This document shows, piece after piece, positions 48,213 to 58,535 of a DNA stretch of 64,000 bases. Made by a program: the position numbers and the translations under genes. This DNA comes from Enterobacteriaceae bacterium LSJC7 (GTDB lineage: Bacteria; Pseudomonadota; Gammaproteobacteria; Enterobacterales; Enterobacteriaceae): the NCBI GenBank assembly GCA_000302695.1, contig AMFN01000002.1:186001-250000 (forward strand). The letters run 5' to 3'. How positions within the stretch are numbered: the stretch's first letter is position 1; every line of letters starts with the position of its first letter. The notes under the pieces are model-generated. The model was not told the DNA's origin. It searched no databases and saw only the letters and a list, made by a program, of their open reading frames with translations.

Positions 48213-48228
48213 TATCAAAGGATAAATA

Positions 48229-49446
48229 ATGAGTAGCGTAGATATTCTTGTTCCCGACCTGCCTGAATCTGTCGCTGACGCCACCGTGGCGACCTGGCAC
48301 AAAAAACCGGGTGACAGCGTGCAGCGCGATGAAGTGCTGGTAGAAATCGAAACCGATAAAGTGGTGCTGGAAGTCCCGGCATCCGCAGACGGCGTGCTGG
48401 ATGCCGTGCTGGAAGATGAAGGCACCACCGTCACGTCGCGCCAGATTCTGGGGCGCCTGCGCGAAGGTAACAGCAGCGGCAAAGACAGCGGTGCGAAGGC
48501 TGAAGCGAAAGAATCCACCCCAGCACAGCGTCACTCTGCCTCTCTGGAAGAGCAGAACAACGACGCGCTCAGCCCGGCGATTCGTCGCCTGCTGGCCGAG
48601 CACAATCTCGAAGCCAGTGCGATTAAAGGCACCGGCGTCGGTGGCCGTCTGACGCGCGAAGACATTGAGAAGCACCTCGCCAGCGCCAGTAAGTCTGAGA
48701 GCAAACCCACGGCTGAACAGCCGGCCGCTGCACCGCAGCTGGGCAACCGCTCTGAGAAGCGTGTGCCGATGACTCGCCTGCGCAAACGCGTAGCCGAGCG
48801 TCTGCTGGAGGCGAAAAACTCCACCGCGATGCTGACTACCTTCAACGAAGTGAACATGAAGCCGATTATGGACTTGCGTAAGCAGTACGGCGAAGCGTTC
48901 GAGAAGCGTCATGGCATCCGTCTTGGCTTTATGTCTTTCTATGTGAAAGCCGTGGTTGAAGCCCTCAAGCGCTACCCGGAAGTTAACGCGTCTATTGATG
49001 GCGACGATGTGGTGTATCACAACTACTTCGACGTGAGCATGGCGGTGTCTACGCCGCGCGGACTGGTTACTCCGGTGCTGCGTGACGTTGACCTGCTGGG
49101 CATGGCCGACTGCGAGAAACGCATTAAAGAGCTGGCTATCAAAGGCCGCGACGGCAAACTGACCGTGGAAGACCTGACCGGTGGTAACTTCACCATCACC
49201 AACGGCGGTGTGTTTGGCTCGCTGATGTCTACGCCAATCATCAACCCGCCGCAGAGCGCTATCCTGGGTATGCATGCCATTAAAGACCGCCCAATGGCGG
49301 TTAACGGCCAGGTAGAAATTCTGCCGATGATGTATCTGGCACTGTCTTACGATCACCGTCTGATTGATGGTCGCGAGTCCGTGGGCTTCCTGGTGGCAAT
49401 TAAAGAGCTGCTGGAAGACCCGACGCGTCTGCTGCTGGACGTATAA
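48229..49446 (+). CDS. sucB: 2-oxoglutarate dehydrogenase E2 component SucB
   Basis: Dihydrolipoyl succinyltransferase core of the complex. The product is 405 residues, as in E. coli. The lipoyl domain has [14 protein letters not shown] with the lipoylated Lys44. The E1/E3-binding domain is [32 protein letters not shown] in parts. The catalytic domain ends with [16 protein letters not shown], holding the catalytic His and Asp. It lies 16 bases after sucA. Confidence 0.98.
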   Translation: MSSVDILVPDLPESVADATVATWHKKPGDSVQRDEVLVEIETDKVVLEVPASADGVLDAVLEDEGTTVTSRQILGRLREGNSSGKDSGAKAEAKESTPAQRHSASLEEQNNDALSPAIRRLLAEHNLEASAIKGTGVGGRLTREDIEKHLASASKSESKPTAEQPAAAPQLGNRSEKRVPMTRLRKRVAERLLEAKNSTAMLTTFNEVNMKPIMDLRKQYGEAFEKRHGIRLGFMSFYVKAVVEALKRYPEVNASIDGDDVVYHNYFDVSMAVSTPRGLVTPVLRDVDLLGMADCEKRIKELAIKGRDGKLTVEDLTGGNFTITNGGVFGSLMSTPIINPPQSAILGMHAIKDRPMAVNGQVEILPMMYLALSYDHRLIDGRESVGFLVAIKELLEDPTRLLLDV

Positions 49447-49544
49447 GGGCACCGTCCCTTTCATAAATGGCCGCCTCGCCCGCGCGGGGCGGCGCTTCAG
49501 TACCCTGAGCGCTAACGCTCATTTTATCTGGATGGACAGAACAC

Positions 49545-50711
49545 ATGAACTTACATGAATATCAGGCGAAACAGCTGTTTGCCCGGTATGGCTTGCCGGC
49601 GCCGGTAGGTTATGCCTGTACTAGCCCGCGTGAAGCGGAAGAAGCCGCATCCAAAATTGGCTCAGGCCCATGGGTAGTCAAATGTCAGGTTCATGCCGGT
49701 GGTCGCGGTAAAGCGGGCGGTGTGAAAGTAGTTAACAGCAAAGAAGACATTCGTGCCTTTGCTGAGCAGTGGCTGGGCAAGCGTCTGGTGACCTATCAAA
49801 CAGACGCAGGCGGTCAGCCGGTAAACCAGATTCTGGTTGAGAGTGCGACCGATATCGCTAATGAACTGTATCTGGGCGCGGTTGTTGACCGTAGCTCCCG
49901 TCGCGTGGTGTTTATGGCGTCCACCGAAGGTGGCGTGGAAATCGAAAAAGTGGCGGAAGAAACGCCGCACCTGATTCACAAAGTCGCGCTGGATCCGCTG
50001 GCAGGGCCGATGCCGTACCAGGGCCGTGAGCTGGCGTTCAAACTGGGTCTTGAAGGTAAGCAGGTCCAGCAGTTCACCAAAATCTTTATGGGCCTGGCCA
50101 CGCTGTTCCTGGAGCGCGATCTGGCGCTGGTAGAGATTAACCCGCTGGTTATCACCACCCAGGGCGACCTGGTGTGCCTGGACGGTAAACTGGGTGCTGA
50201 CGGCAACGCGCTGTTCCGCCAGCCAGAACTGCGTGAAATGCGCGACCAGTCTCAGGAAGACCCGCGTGAAGCGCAGGCAGCCCAGTGGGAGCTGAACTAT
50301 GTAGCGCTTGATGGCAACATCGGCTGCATGGTCAACGGTGCAGGCCTGGCAATGGGCACCATGGACATCGTTAAGTTGCACGGCGGCGCGCCGGCAAACT
50401 TCCTGGACGTGGGCGGCGGTGCGACCAAAGAGCGCGTGACTGAAGCGTTCAAAATCATCCTGTCTGACGACAACGTGAAAGCGGTACTGGTCAACATCTT
50501 CGGCGGCATCGTGCGCTGTGACCTGATTGCCGACGGCATTATTGGTGCGGTGGAAGAAGTGGGCGTTAACGTCCCGGTTGTTGTGCGTCTGGAAGGCAAC
50601 AACGCCGAACTGGGTGCGAGTAAACTGGCTGAAAGCGGCCTGAATATCATTGCTGCGAAAAGTCTGACCGATGCGGCTCAGCAGGTCGTCGCTGCCGTGG
50701 AGGGTAAATAA
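49545..50711 (+). CDS. sucC: Succinyl-CoA synthetase beta subunit SucC
   Basis: Substrate-level phosphorylation step of the TCA cycle. The product is 388 residues, as in E. coli. It has an ATP-grasp fold ([29 protein letters not shown]) and a CoA-ligase-type domain with [15 protein letters not shown] and [16 protein letters not shown]-rich hairpin (GCCGCCTCGCC / GGGGCGGCG, about 49472-49492) sits between sucB and sucC. The stop overlaps the sucD ATG by one base. Confidence 0.98.
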   Translation: MNLHEYQAKQLFARYGLPAPVGYACTSPREAEEAASKIGSGPWVVKCQVHAGGRGKAGGVKVVNSKEDIRAFAEQWLGKRLVTYQTDAGGQPVNQILVESATDIANELYLGAVVDRSSRRVVFMASTEGGVEIEKVAEETPHLIHKVALDPLAGPMPYQGRELAFKLGLEGKQVQQFTKIFMGLATLFLERDLALVEINPLVITTQGDLVCLDGKLGADGNALFRQPELREMRDQSQEDPREAQAAQWELNYVALDGNIGCMVNGAGLAMGTMDIVKLHGGAPANFLDVGGGATKERVTEAFKIILSDDNVKAVLVNIFGGIVRCDLIADGIIGAVEEVGVNVPVVVRLEGNNAELGASKLAESGLNIIAAKSLTDAAQQVVAAVEGK

Positions 50712-51580
50712 TGTCCATTCTGATTGATAAAAACACCAAAGTGATTTGCCAGGGCTTTACCGGTAGCCAGGGCTCCTTCCACTCTGAGCAGGCGATTGCC
50801 TACGGTACGCAGATGGTTGGCGGCGTGACACCAGGCAAAGGCGGCACCACGCATCTGGGCCTGCCGGTGTTCAACACCGTGCGTGAAGCCGTTGAGGCCA
50901 CGGGCGCGACAGCGTCTGTGATTTACGTACCGGCACCGTTTTGCAAAGACTCTATCCTGGAAGCCGTTGATGCAGGCATTAAACTGATTATCACTATTAC
51001 TGAAGGTATCCCGACGCTGGATATGCTGACGGTGAAGGTGAAGCTCGACGAAGCGGGCGTGCGTATGATTGGGCCGAACTGCCCGGGCGTTATCACCCCA
51101 GGCGAGTGCAAAATCGGTATCATGCCGGGCCACATTCACAAGCCGGGCAAAGTGGGCATTGTTTCTCGCTCCGGTACGCTGACCTATGAAGCGGTGAAGC
51201 AGACGACCGATTACGGCTTTGGCCAGTCGACCTGTGTGGGTATCGGCGGCGACCCGATTCCTGGCTCCAACTTCATCGATATCCTGAAAATGTTCCAGGA
51301 AGACCCGAAAACTGAAGCAATCGTAATGATTGGTGAGATTGGCGGTAGCGCAGAAGAAGAAGCGGCAGCCTACATCAAAGAGCATGTGACTAAGCCGGTT
51401 GTGGGTTACATCGCAGGTGTAACGGCGCCGAAAGGCAAGCGAATGGGTCACGCAGGCGCGATTATCGCAGGCGGTAAAGGTACGGCAGATGAGAAGTTTG
51501 CTGCGCTGGAAGCGGCTGGGGTGAAAACTGTACGTAGCCTTGCGGATATCGGCGAAGCGTTGAAGTCGATAATCGGCTGA
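50711..51580 (+). CDS. sucD: Succinyl-CoA synthetase alpha subunit SucD
   Basis: Binds CoA and carries the phosphohistidine intermediate. The product is 289 residues, as in E. coli. [19 protein letters not shown] is the CoA-binding fold, [20 protein letters not shown] is conserved, and [17 protein letters not shown] contains the phosphorylated His. It is the last gene of sdhCDAB-sucABCD. Confidence 0.98.
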   Translation: MSILIDKNTKVICQGFTGSQGSFHSEQAIAYGTQMVGGVTPGKGGTTHLGLPVFNTVREAVEATGATASVIYVPAPFCKDSILEAVDAGIKLIITITEGIPTLDMLTVKVKLDEAGVRMIGPNCPGVITPGECKIGIMPGHIHKPGKVGIVSRSGTLTYEAVKQTTDYGFGQSTCVGIGGDPIPGSNFIDILKMFQEDPKTEAIVMIGEIGGSAEEEAAAYIKEHVTKPVVGYIAGVTAPKGKRMGHAGAIIAGGKGTADEKFAALEAAGVKTVRSLADIGEALKSIIG

Positions 51581-51581
51581 G

Positions 51582-51655
51582 AATTTTACTAAAACAGGAT
51601 TCGCCGTAAGGCGAACGCGTTCGACATGGTTGGCCACCTCCGGGTGGCCTTTTTT
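51582..51655 (+). ncRNA. sdhX: SdhX (RybD) small RNA from the sucD 3' region
   Basis: In E. coli the 3' UTR of sdhCDAB-sucABCD is processed into the Hfq-binding sRNA SdhX, which represses ackA and other acetate-related genes. The same position here has ATTCGCCGTAAGGCGAA (a short hairpin loop), a single-stranded linker, and an intrinsic terminator ending in T residues. The layout fits; I assign it by position and structure, not by a database match. Confidence 0.55.
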
Positions 51656-51656
51656 A
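51632..51656 (+). terminator. Terminator of the sdh-suc operon
   Basis: GGCCACC-TCCG-GGTGGCC stem and loop followed by six T residues, 52 bases after the sucD stop. Confidence 0.95.
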
Positions 51657-52210
51657 TTGTTTTTTATCGCGTTCGCAGGGCTTAATTGGTTAATTTATTT
51701 AATGTAAATGGCATGTAATGGAATTAATAAAAAGCCGAAAATGGAAAAACTAAAAAGATTCTTCTAAACTTGCCGACAGGGAAATAACAATTTTTCACTG
51801 ATCAATAATGGCGAAATAATTAATTACCGCTGCGCTTATTTTGTTTCAGTTAAGATAAACAAATGAATGGTCATGCAAACATTAAATTAACATTTGAATC
51901 ACTTATTCTCGAAATGTTGAAACGGTGTTAACAAGCGTGAAATAAATTGATTTATATCAACGAAAATCCCTCTGTAAATTTCCTTCCAATAGCCAGTATT
52001 GCTACAGATCAAACTGGCTCTTGACTGCTAAATTCGCTATATATTGATCGCCGTCGAGAAACGCAAAAAAGGCTAAACAAAAACCTGTTTATTGTAAGGT
52101 TTATGCAGCGTAATATATTTGCGGGAACTGTATTGGTATTTTTTTTCACGTATTTGTAAACTTCTTTTTGTAGGAATCGATTAAGCTAATTCTTACAACA
52201 GAGGGAGCAA
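51657..52210. other. cydA upstream control region
   Basis: About 550 AT-rich bases with no gene. It contains GTTAATTTATTTAATG near 51688 and other ArcA-like A/T tracts, and the FNR site listed separately. E. coli cydA likewise has a long multi-promoter region under ArcA, FNR and H-NS. Confidence 0.6.
51947..51960. promoter_or_regulatory. FNR site upstream of cydA
   Basis: TTGAT-TTAT-ATCAA is a perfect match to the FNR consensus. In E. coli FNR represses cydAB under strict anaerobiosis, while ArcA activates it in low oxygen. Confidence 0.8.
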
Positions 52211-52306
52211 ATGTTTTCTATTGGGGCATGCGTTGCGGAACATCTCGCTGTGTTCTGCGTCCGGAGTCTTCATGCGAAGAGCAAGGAGTCAAGATGTTTG
52301 ATATAG
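52211..52306 (+). CDS. Candidate 31-residue leader peptide overlapping the cydA start
   Basis: ATG 52211 follows a strong GAGGGAG ribosome site (52201-52207) and opens a frame [20 protein letters not shown]... of 31 codons. Its stop TAG (52304-52306) lies 10 bases beyond the cydA ATG (52294), in a different frame, so translation of the two is likely coupled. The peptide has three cysteines and a short hydrophobic part. I do not recognise it. Whether it is a coded product or a regulatory uORF is open; the ribosome site is as good as that of cydA. Confidence 0.45.
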   Translation: MFSIGACVAEHLAVFCVRSLHAKSKESRCLI

Positions 52307-53862
52307 TCGAACTGTCGCGCTTACAGTTTGCCTTGACTGCGATGTACCACTTTCTGTTTGTGCCACTAACGCTGGGTATGGCGTTCCTGCTGGCTATCAT
52401 GGAAACGGTATACGTACTGTCAGGCAAGCAAATCTATAAAGATATGACCAAATTCTGGGGCAAGTTGTTTGGTATCAACTTTGCGCTCGGGGTTGCTACG
52501 GGTCTTACCATGGAGTTCCAGTTCGGGACTAACTGGTCTTATTATTCGCACTATGTAGGTGACATCTTCGGTGCACCGCTGGCTATCGAAGGGTTGATGG
52601 CCTTCTTCCTGGAATCCACCTTTGTAGGTCTGTTCTTCTTTGGCTGGGATCGTCTGGGCAAAGTACAGCACATGGCGGTAACCTGGTTGGTGGCACTGGG
52701 CTCAAACCTGTCCGCACTGTGGATTCTGGTCGCCAACGGCTGGATGCAAAACCCGGTCGCCTCAGACTTCAACTTTGAAACCATGCGTATGGAAATGGTC
52801 AGCTTTGCCGAGCTGGTCCTTAACCCGGTTGCGCAGGTGAAATTCGTTCACACCGTGGCGTCTGGTTATGTAACCGGTGCGATGTTCATTCTGGGTATCA
52901 GTGCCTGGTACATGCTCAAAGGCCGCGACTTCGCTTTTGCCAAACGCTCCTTTGCGATTGCCGCAAGCTTCGGTATGGCGGCAGTGCTGTCCGTTATCGT
53001 ACTCGGTGATGAGTCCGGTTACGAAATGGGCGACGTACAAAAAACCAAACTCGCCGCCATTGAAGCCGAATGGGAAACCCAGCCAGCACCGGCTGCTTTT
53101 ACTCTGTTTGGTATCCCGGACCAGGAAAAGCAGGAAAACCTCTATAAGATTCAGATTCCTTATGCGCTGGGCCTGATTGCAACGCGTTCTGTTGATACAC
53201 CGGTTATCGGTCTTAAGGACCTGATGGTGCAGCACGAAGCGCGTATTCGCAACGGTATGAAGGCATACAGCCTGCTGCAGGAGCTGCGCAGTGGCTCCAA
53301 AGACCAGACCGTTCGCGATAACTTTAACGCGGTGAAAAAAGACCTGGGCTACGGTCTGCTGCTTAAGCGTTATACCGACGACGTAGCAGGGGCTTCCGAA
53401 GCACAGATTCAGCAGGCAACCAAAGACTCTATCCCGAGCGTGCTGCCGCTGTACTTTGCCTTCCGTATCATGGTGGCCTGTGGCTTCCTGCTGCTCGTCA
53501 TTATCGCTGCCTCTTTCTGGACGGTTATTCGCAACCGTATCGGTCAGAAGAAGTGGGTACTGCGCGCGGCGCTGTACGGGCTTCCGCTGCCGTGGATTGC
53601 CGTAGAATCCGGTTGGTTTGTAGCGGAATATGGTCGTCAGCCGTGGGCAATCGGTGAGGTGCTGCCAACTGCGGTTGCGAACTCATCGCTGACTGCGGGC
53701 GATCTTATCTTCTCGATGGTCCTTATCTGTGGCCTTTACACGCTGTTCCTGGTGGCTGAACTGTTCCTGATGTTCAAGTTTGCCCGCCTTGGCCCAAGCA
53801 GCCTGAAGACCGGTCGTTATCACTTTGAGCAGTCAAACACGACTACTCAACCGGCACGCTAA
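52294..53862 (+). CDS. cydA: Cytochrome bd-I ubiquinol oxidase subunit I CydA
   Basis: Quinol-oxidising, haem b558/b595/d-carrying subunit of the high-affinity terminal oxidase. The product is 522 residues, as in E. coli, from ATG 52294 ([26 protein letters not shown]) behind AAGGAG. His19 in MYHFLF ligates haem b595, and [16 protein letters not shown] is the signature near the haem d site. The long Q-loop ([18 protein letters not shown] to [16 protein letters not shown]) marks the L-subfamily. A leader ORF overlaps its start. Confidence 0.98.
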   Translation: MFDIVELSRLQFALTAMYHFLFVPLTLGMAFLLAIMETVYVLSGKQIYKDMTKFWGKLFGINFALGVATGLTMEFQFGTNWSYYSHYVGDIFGAPLAIEGLMAFFLESTFVGLFFFGWDRLGKVQHMAVTWLVALGSNLSALWILVANGWMQNPVASDFNFETMRMEMVSFAELVLNPVAQVKFVHTVASGYVTGAMFILGISAWYMLKGRDFAFAKRSFAIAASFGMAAVLSVIVLGDESGYEMGDVQKTKLAAIEAEWETQPAPAAFTLFGIPDQEKQENLYKIQIPYALGLIATRSVDTPVIGLKDLMVQHEARIRNGMKAYSLLQELRSGSKDQTVRDNFNAVKKDLGYGLLLKRYTDDVAGASEAQIQQATKDSIPSVLPLYFAFRIMVACGFLLLVIIAASFWTVIRNRIGQKKWVLRAALYGLPLPWIAVESGWFVAEYGRQPWAIGEVLPTAVANSSLTAGDLIFSMVLICGLYTLFLVAELFLMFKFARLGPSSLKTGRYHFEQSNTTTQPAR

Positions 53863-53877
53863 GACAGGAGTCGAGAA

Positions 53878-55017
53878 ATGATCGATTACGAAGTATTGCG
53901 TTTTATCTGGTGGCTTCTGATTGGCGTTCTGCTGATTGGCTTTGCCATCGCCGATGGTTTTGACATGGGCGTCGGTATGCTCACCCGCTTCCTCGGGCGC
54001 AGCGATACCGAACGCCGCATCATGATCAACAGTATTGCCCCGCACTGGGACGGTAACCAGGTGTGGCTCATCACCGCCGGTGGTGCGCTGTTTGCTGCCT
54101 GGCCGATGGTCTACGCGGCGGCGTTCTCTGGCTTCTATGTGGCGATGATCCTGGTGCTGGCGGCGTTGTTCTTCCGTCCGGTCGGTTTTGACTACCGCTC
54201 GAAGATTGAAGACACCCGCTGGCGCAACATGTGGGACTGGGGCATTTTCGTAGGTAGCTTCGTGCCACCGCTGGTGATTGGCGTTGCCTTCGGCAACCTG
54301 CTGCAGGGCGTACCGTTTAGCGTGGACGAATATCTGCGTCTGACCTACAGCGGTAACTTCTTCCAGCTGCTGAACCCGTTTGGCCTGCTGGCCGGCGTAG
54401 TGAGCGTGGCGATGATTGTCACCCAGGGCGCAACTTATCTGCAGATGCGTACTACCGGCGAGCTGCACTTGCGCACCCGCACTACCGCACAGGTTTCTGC
54501 GTTGGTGATGATGGTGTGCTTTGTACTGGCTGGCGTGTGGGTCGTTTACGGCATCGACGGCTACGTTGTGACGTCAACCATTGATACCTATGCAGCGTCT
54601 AACCCATTAACGAAAGAAGTTGCGCGTGAACCGGGTGCATGGCTGGTGAACTTCAACAACATGCCAGCGCTGTGGGCTATCCCGGCGCTTGGTGTGGTGC
54701 TGCCGCTCTTGACCGTGCTGTGCTCTCGCCTTGAGCGTGGTGCCTGGGCGTTCCTGTTCTCTTCGCTGACGCTTGCTTGCGTCATCCTGACTGCCGGTAT
54801 CGCGATGTTCCCGTTTGTGATGCCGTCCAGCACCATGATGAATGCGAGCCTGACGATGTGGGATGCCACATCAAGCCAGCTGACGCTGAACGTGATGACC
54901 TGGGTTGCGATTGTGTTCGTACCGATTATTCTGCTCTACACCACCTGGTGTTACTGGAAAATGTTCGGTCGTATCACCAAAGAGCACATCGAAAGCAACA
55001 GCAACTCTCTGTACTGA
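53878..55017 (+). CDS. cydB: Cytochrome bd-I subunit II CydB
   Basis: Second large subunit of cytochrome bd-I, needed for oxidase assembly and binding structural ubiquinone. The product is 379 residues, as in E. coli. It has about eight or nine membrane helices. The N-terminus MIDYEVLRFIWWLLIGVLLIGFAIADGFDMG is typical in its first half, with the acidic residues (DGFDMG) on the proton path. It lies 15 bases after cydA. Confidence 0.97.
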   Translation: MIDYEVLRFIWWLLIGVLLIGFAIADGFDMGVGMLTRFLGRSDTERRIMINSIAPHWDGNQVWLITAGGALFAAWPMVYAAAFSGFYVAMILVLAALFFRPVGFDYRSKIEDTRWRNMWDWGIFVGSFVPPLVIGVAFGNLLQGVPFSVDEYLRLTYSGNFFQLLNPFGLLAGVVSVAMIVTQGATYLQMRTTGELHLRTRTTAQVSALVMMVCFVLAGVWVVYGIDGYVVTSTIDTYAASNPLTKEVAREPGAWLVNFNNMPALWAIPALGVVLPLLTVLCSRLERGAWAFLFSSLTLACVILTAGIAMFPFVMPSSTMMNASLTMWDATSSQLTLNVMTWVAIVFVPIILLYTTWCYWKMFGRITKEHIESNSNSLY

Positions 55018-55030
55018 GTGAGGAGATAAC

Positions 55031-55129
55031 ATGTGGTATTTTGCATGGATTCTGGGGACGCTGCTGGCTTGCGCCTTTGGCATCATTACTGCCCTGGCAA
55101 TCGAGCACGTTGAGTCTCAAGAAAACTGA
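55031..55129 (+). CDS. cydX: Cytochrome bd-I small subunit CydX
   Basis: Single-helix subunit needed for stable cytochrome bd activity. The frame from ATG 55031 gives 32 residues: MWYFAWILGTLLACAFG with a conserved Glu in IEHVES, ending SQEN. E. coli CydX has 37 residues, so this one is shorter at its C-terminus, beyond the essential part. A GGAGATAA ribosome site precedes it. Its TGA overlaps the ybgE ATG by one base. Confidence 0.93.
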   Translation: MWYFAWILGTLLACAFGIITALAIEHVESQEN

Positions 55130-55422
55130 TGAAGAAAATTATCGCAACGCTTTATGCGGTAATGGATAAGAGCCCGTTAAGGGCTCTTTCCTTAATCATG
55201 GCGCTCTTGCTGGCGGGTTGCATGTTCTGGGACCCGTCGCGTTTTGCGGCAAAAACCAGTGAACTTGCGGTATGGCATGGTTTTGCGCTGATGTGGGCGG
55301 TATGCGCTGGCGTGATTCACGGCGTAGGCTTTCGGCCAAAGGCGGTGCTGTGGCAGGGCATCTTTTGCCCGCTGCTGGCAAGCCTTGTGCTGATTGTTGG
55401 ACTGGTGTTTTTCTTTTTCTAA
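55129..55422 (+). CDS. ybgE: Cyd operon protein YbgE
   Basis: A 97-residue membrane protein with three hydrophobic segments, conserved in the cydABX-ybgE operon. MKKIIATLYAVMDKSPLRALS and FWDPSRFAAKTSEL match E. coli YbgE. The function is not essential for the oxidase and is unknown. Translation is coupled to cydX. Confidence 0.93.
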   Translation: MKKIIATLYAVMDKSPLRALSLIMALLLAGCMFWDPSRFAAKTSELAVWHGFALMWAVCAGVIHGVGFRPKAVLWQGIFCPLLASLVLIVGLVFFFF

Positions 55423-55434
55423 TCGTTTTATGCT

Positions 55435-55467
55435 GATATTTATGGATCTTACAGGTCCATAAATATT
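55435..55467. terminator. Hairpin between the cyd and tol operons
   Basis: GATATTTATGGATC pairs with GGTCCATAAATATT around a TTACA loop, 12 bases after the ybgE stop. The stem is long and AT-rich, and the T-run behind it is poor, so termination may be partial. Confidence 0.6.
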
Positions 55468-55552
55468 TACGCTTCCTTCCCTTCCTCCCATTCCAAACCC
55501 CGTTTTGCTTGCGTATAGTAGCAGCGTTTATTTGGCATTACCGGGATGTAGA

Positions 55553-56646
<1,094 letters not shown>

Positions 56647-56649
56647 GTC

Positions 56650-57078
56650 ATGGCCAGAACTCGGGGACGGGGTCGTCGCGAACTGAAGTCCGAAATCAAC
56701 ATCGTTCCGCTGCTGGATGTGTTGCTGGTGCTGCTGCTTATCTTTATGGCGACCGCGCCTATCATCACGCAGAGCGTGGAGGTGGATCTGCCGGATGCGA
56801 CCGATTCCAAAACGGTCAGTACCAATGACGAGCCGCCGGTAATTGTTGAAGTTGCTGGCGTCGGGCAGTACAGCATCGTAGTTGGCAAAGATCGTATGGA
56901 GCAGCTGCCGCCGGAGCAGGTTGCAGCGGAAGCGCAGCGCCGACTGGAAGAAAACCCGAAAACGGTCTTCCTGATTGGCGGTGCGAAAGACGTGCCCTAC
57001 GACGAAGTCATTAAAGCTCTGAACCTGCTGCACCAGGCAGGTGTGAAGTCGGTCGGGTTAATGACCCAGCCGATTTGA
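56650..57078 (+). CDS. tolR: Tol-Pal system protein TolR
   Basis: Single-span partner of TolQ with a periplasmic domain that binds peptidoglycan. The product is 142 residues, as in E. coli. The helix INIVPLLDVLLVLLLIFMATAP contains the proton-carrying Asp23. It lies three bases after tolQ. Confidence 0.97.
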   Translation: MARTRGRGRRELKSEINIVPLLDVLLVLLLIFMATAPIITQSVEVDLPDATDSKTVSTNDEPPVIVEVAGVGQYSIVVGKDRMEQLPPEQVAAEAQRRLEENPKTVFLIGGAKDVPYDEVIKALNLLHQAGVKSVGLMTQPI

Positions 57079-57108
57079 TTGTGAGCTGCACAGTTTTGGG
57101 GAACCAGG

Positions 57109-58305
57109 GTGTCTAAGGCAACCGAAGAAAACGCAAAGCTTAAGCGGGCGATTATTGTCTCCGTCGTGCTGCACATCATCCTGATTGTGCTGCTGGTGTG
57201 GAGCTCGTTCGATGAAAATATTGACGCCAGTGCGGGCGGTGGCGGTGGTGCCATCGACGCCGTAATGGTTGATCCGGGTGCGGTTGTCAGTCAGTACAAC
57301 CGTCAGCAGGACCAACAGGCCAGCGCAAAGCGCGCCGCTGAGCAGCGAGAGAAACAGGCTCAACAGCAGGCTCAGGAGATGCGTGAAAAGCAGGCTGCCG
57401 AGCAGGAACGTCTGAAGCAGCTGGAAAAAGAACGGCTTGAGGCGCAGGAAAAAGCGCAGCAACAGAAAGCCGAGCAGCAAAAGCAGGCGCAAGAGGCGGC
57501 GAAGCGTGCCGAGCAGCAGCAAAAACAAGCGGCGGATGCTGCCGTTGCTGCGAAAGCCAAAGCCGATGCTGAAGCGAAGCAGGCTGCGGCCCAGGCAAAG
57601 AAACAGGCCGAACAGGAAGCCGCTAAAGCGGCTGCAGACGCACAGAAAAAAGTCGAGCAGGAAGCGGCTAAAAAAGCGCAGCAGGACGCAGAGAAAAAAG
57701 CCGCCGCCGATGCTGCGAAGAAGGCTGCGGCAGAGAAGGCAGAGGCTCAGAAAGCGGCGGCTGAAAAAGCTGCAGCAGAGAAGGCGGCTGCGGCAGAGAA
57801 AGCCGCTGCGGCAAAGGCGGCTGCCGAGAAAAAAGCCGCAGCCGCTGAAAAGGCTGCTGCGGCCAAAAAAGCCGAGGCTGCCAAAAAAGCTGCCGCCGAA
57901 AAAGCCGCTGCGCAGGGCGTAGACGATTTGCTTGGCGATCTGAGCTCTGGTAAGAATGCACCGAAAACCGGCGGTGGAGCGAAAGGAAACAATGCTGCGG
58001 CAGCCGGGACGGGGAATAATAAGAATAACGGTGCATCCGGTGCGGAAATTAACAGCTACGCCGCGCAGATTAAATCGGCTATTGAGAGCAAGTTTTATGA
58101 CGCTGCCTCTTATGCCGGTAAAACCTGTACGTTACGCATTAAGCTTGCGCCGGATGGACTTTTGAAGGACATACAGTCAGAGGGCGGCGATCCAGCCCTT
58201 TGCCAGGCGGCTCTGGCCGCGGCGCGCCAGGCTCATATGCCAAAGCCGCCGAGCCAGGCCGTGTATGAAGTCTTTAAAAATGCGCCGCTGGACTTCAAAC
58301 CGTAA
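57109..58305 (+). CDS. tolA: Cell-envelope integrity protein TolA
   Basis: Spans from the inner membrane to Pal and TolB at the outer membrane and is the route for group A colicins and filamentous phage. The product is 398 residues (E. coli 421) from GTG 57109. Domain I is one membrane helix (IIVSVVLHIILIVLLVW). Domain II, about 60-290, is a long coiled coil made of Lys/Ala/Glu repeats. Domain III, from about 310, has SYAAQIKSAIESKFYD, the disulfide cysteines KTCTLRI and PALCQAA, and ends LDFKP. The shorter length is due to fewer domain II repeats. Confidence 0.96.
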   Translation: MSKATEENAKLKRAIIVSVVLHIILIVLLVWSSFDENIDASAGGGGGAIDAVMVDPGAVVSQYNRQQDQQASAKRAAEQREKQAQQQAQEMREKQAAEQERLKQLEKERLEAQEKAQQQKAEQQKQAQEAAKRAEQQQKQAADAAVAAKAKADAEAKQAAAQAKKQAEQEAAKAAADAQKKVEQEAAKKAQQDAEKKAAADAAKKAAAEKAEAQKAAAEKAAAEKAAAAEKAAAAKAAAEKKAAAAEKAAAAKKAEAAKKAAAEKAAAQGVDDLLGDLSSGKNAPKTGGGAKGNNAAAAGTGNNKNNGASGAEINSYAAQIKSAIESKFYDAASYAGKTCTLRIKLAPDGLLKDIQSEGGDPALCQAALAAARQAHMPKPPSQAVYEVFKNAPLDFKP

Positions 58306-58535
58306 TGTTTTCCTGCCGATGCAGAGAAAACCATTACGTTGTTGTTACAGGGCCAAAAGTGTTGTGTCTTTCATATAATTAACATTCTGCTATACCCAAT
58401 GTTTGCATGAGGGTAACGCAGTTGCCAGGCGAGAGCGGATAACCGTGCGTGCCTGGGCGGTTTCGTTGCCAGTACACTCTGAATACTGAACGGTGTAGAT
58501 TATCGAAGGCTCCGGGCCTGGATAAGGGAGATAAG

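Noticed and set aside
48085-49464. A 459-codon minus-strand open frame
   Set aside because: Antisense shadow of sucB; it even crosses the sucA-sucB boundary.
57300-57920. Repeat array that could be mistaken for CRISPR
   Set aside because: It is the coding sequence of the TolA coiled coil; repeats are short, irregular and in frame.
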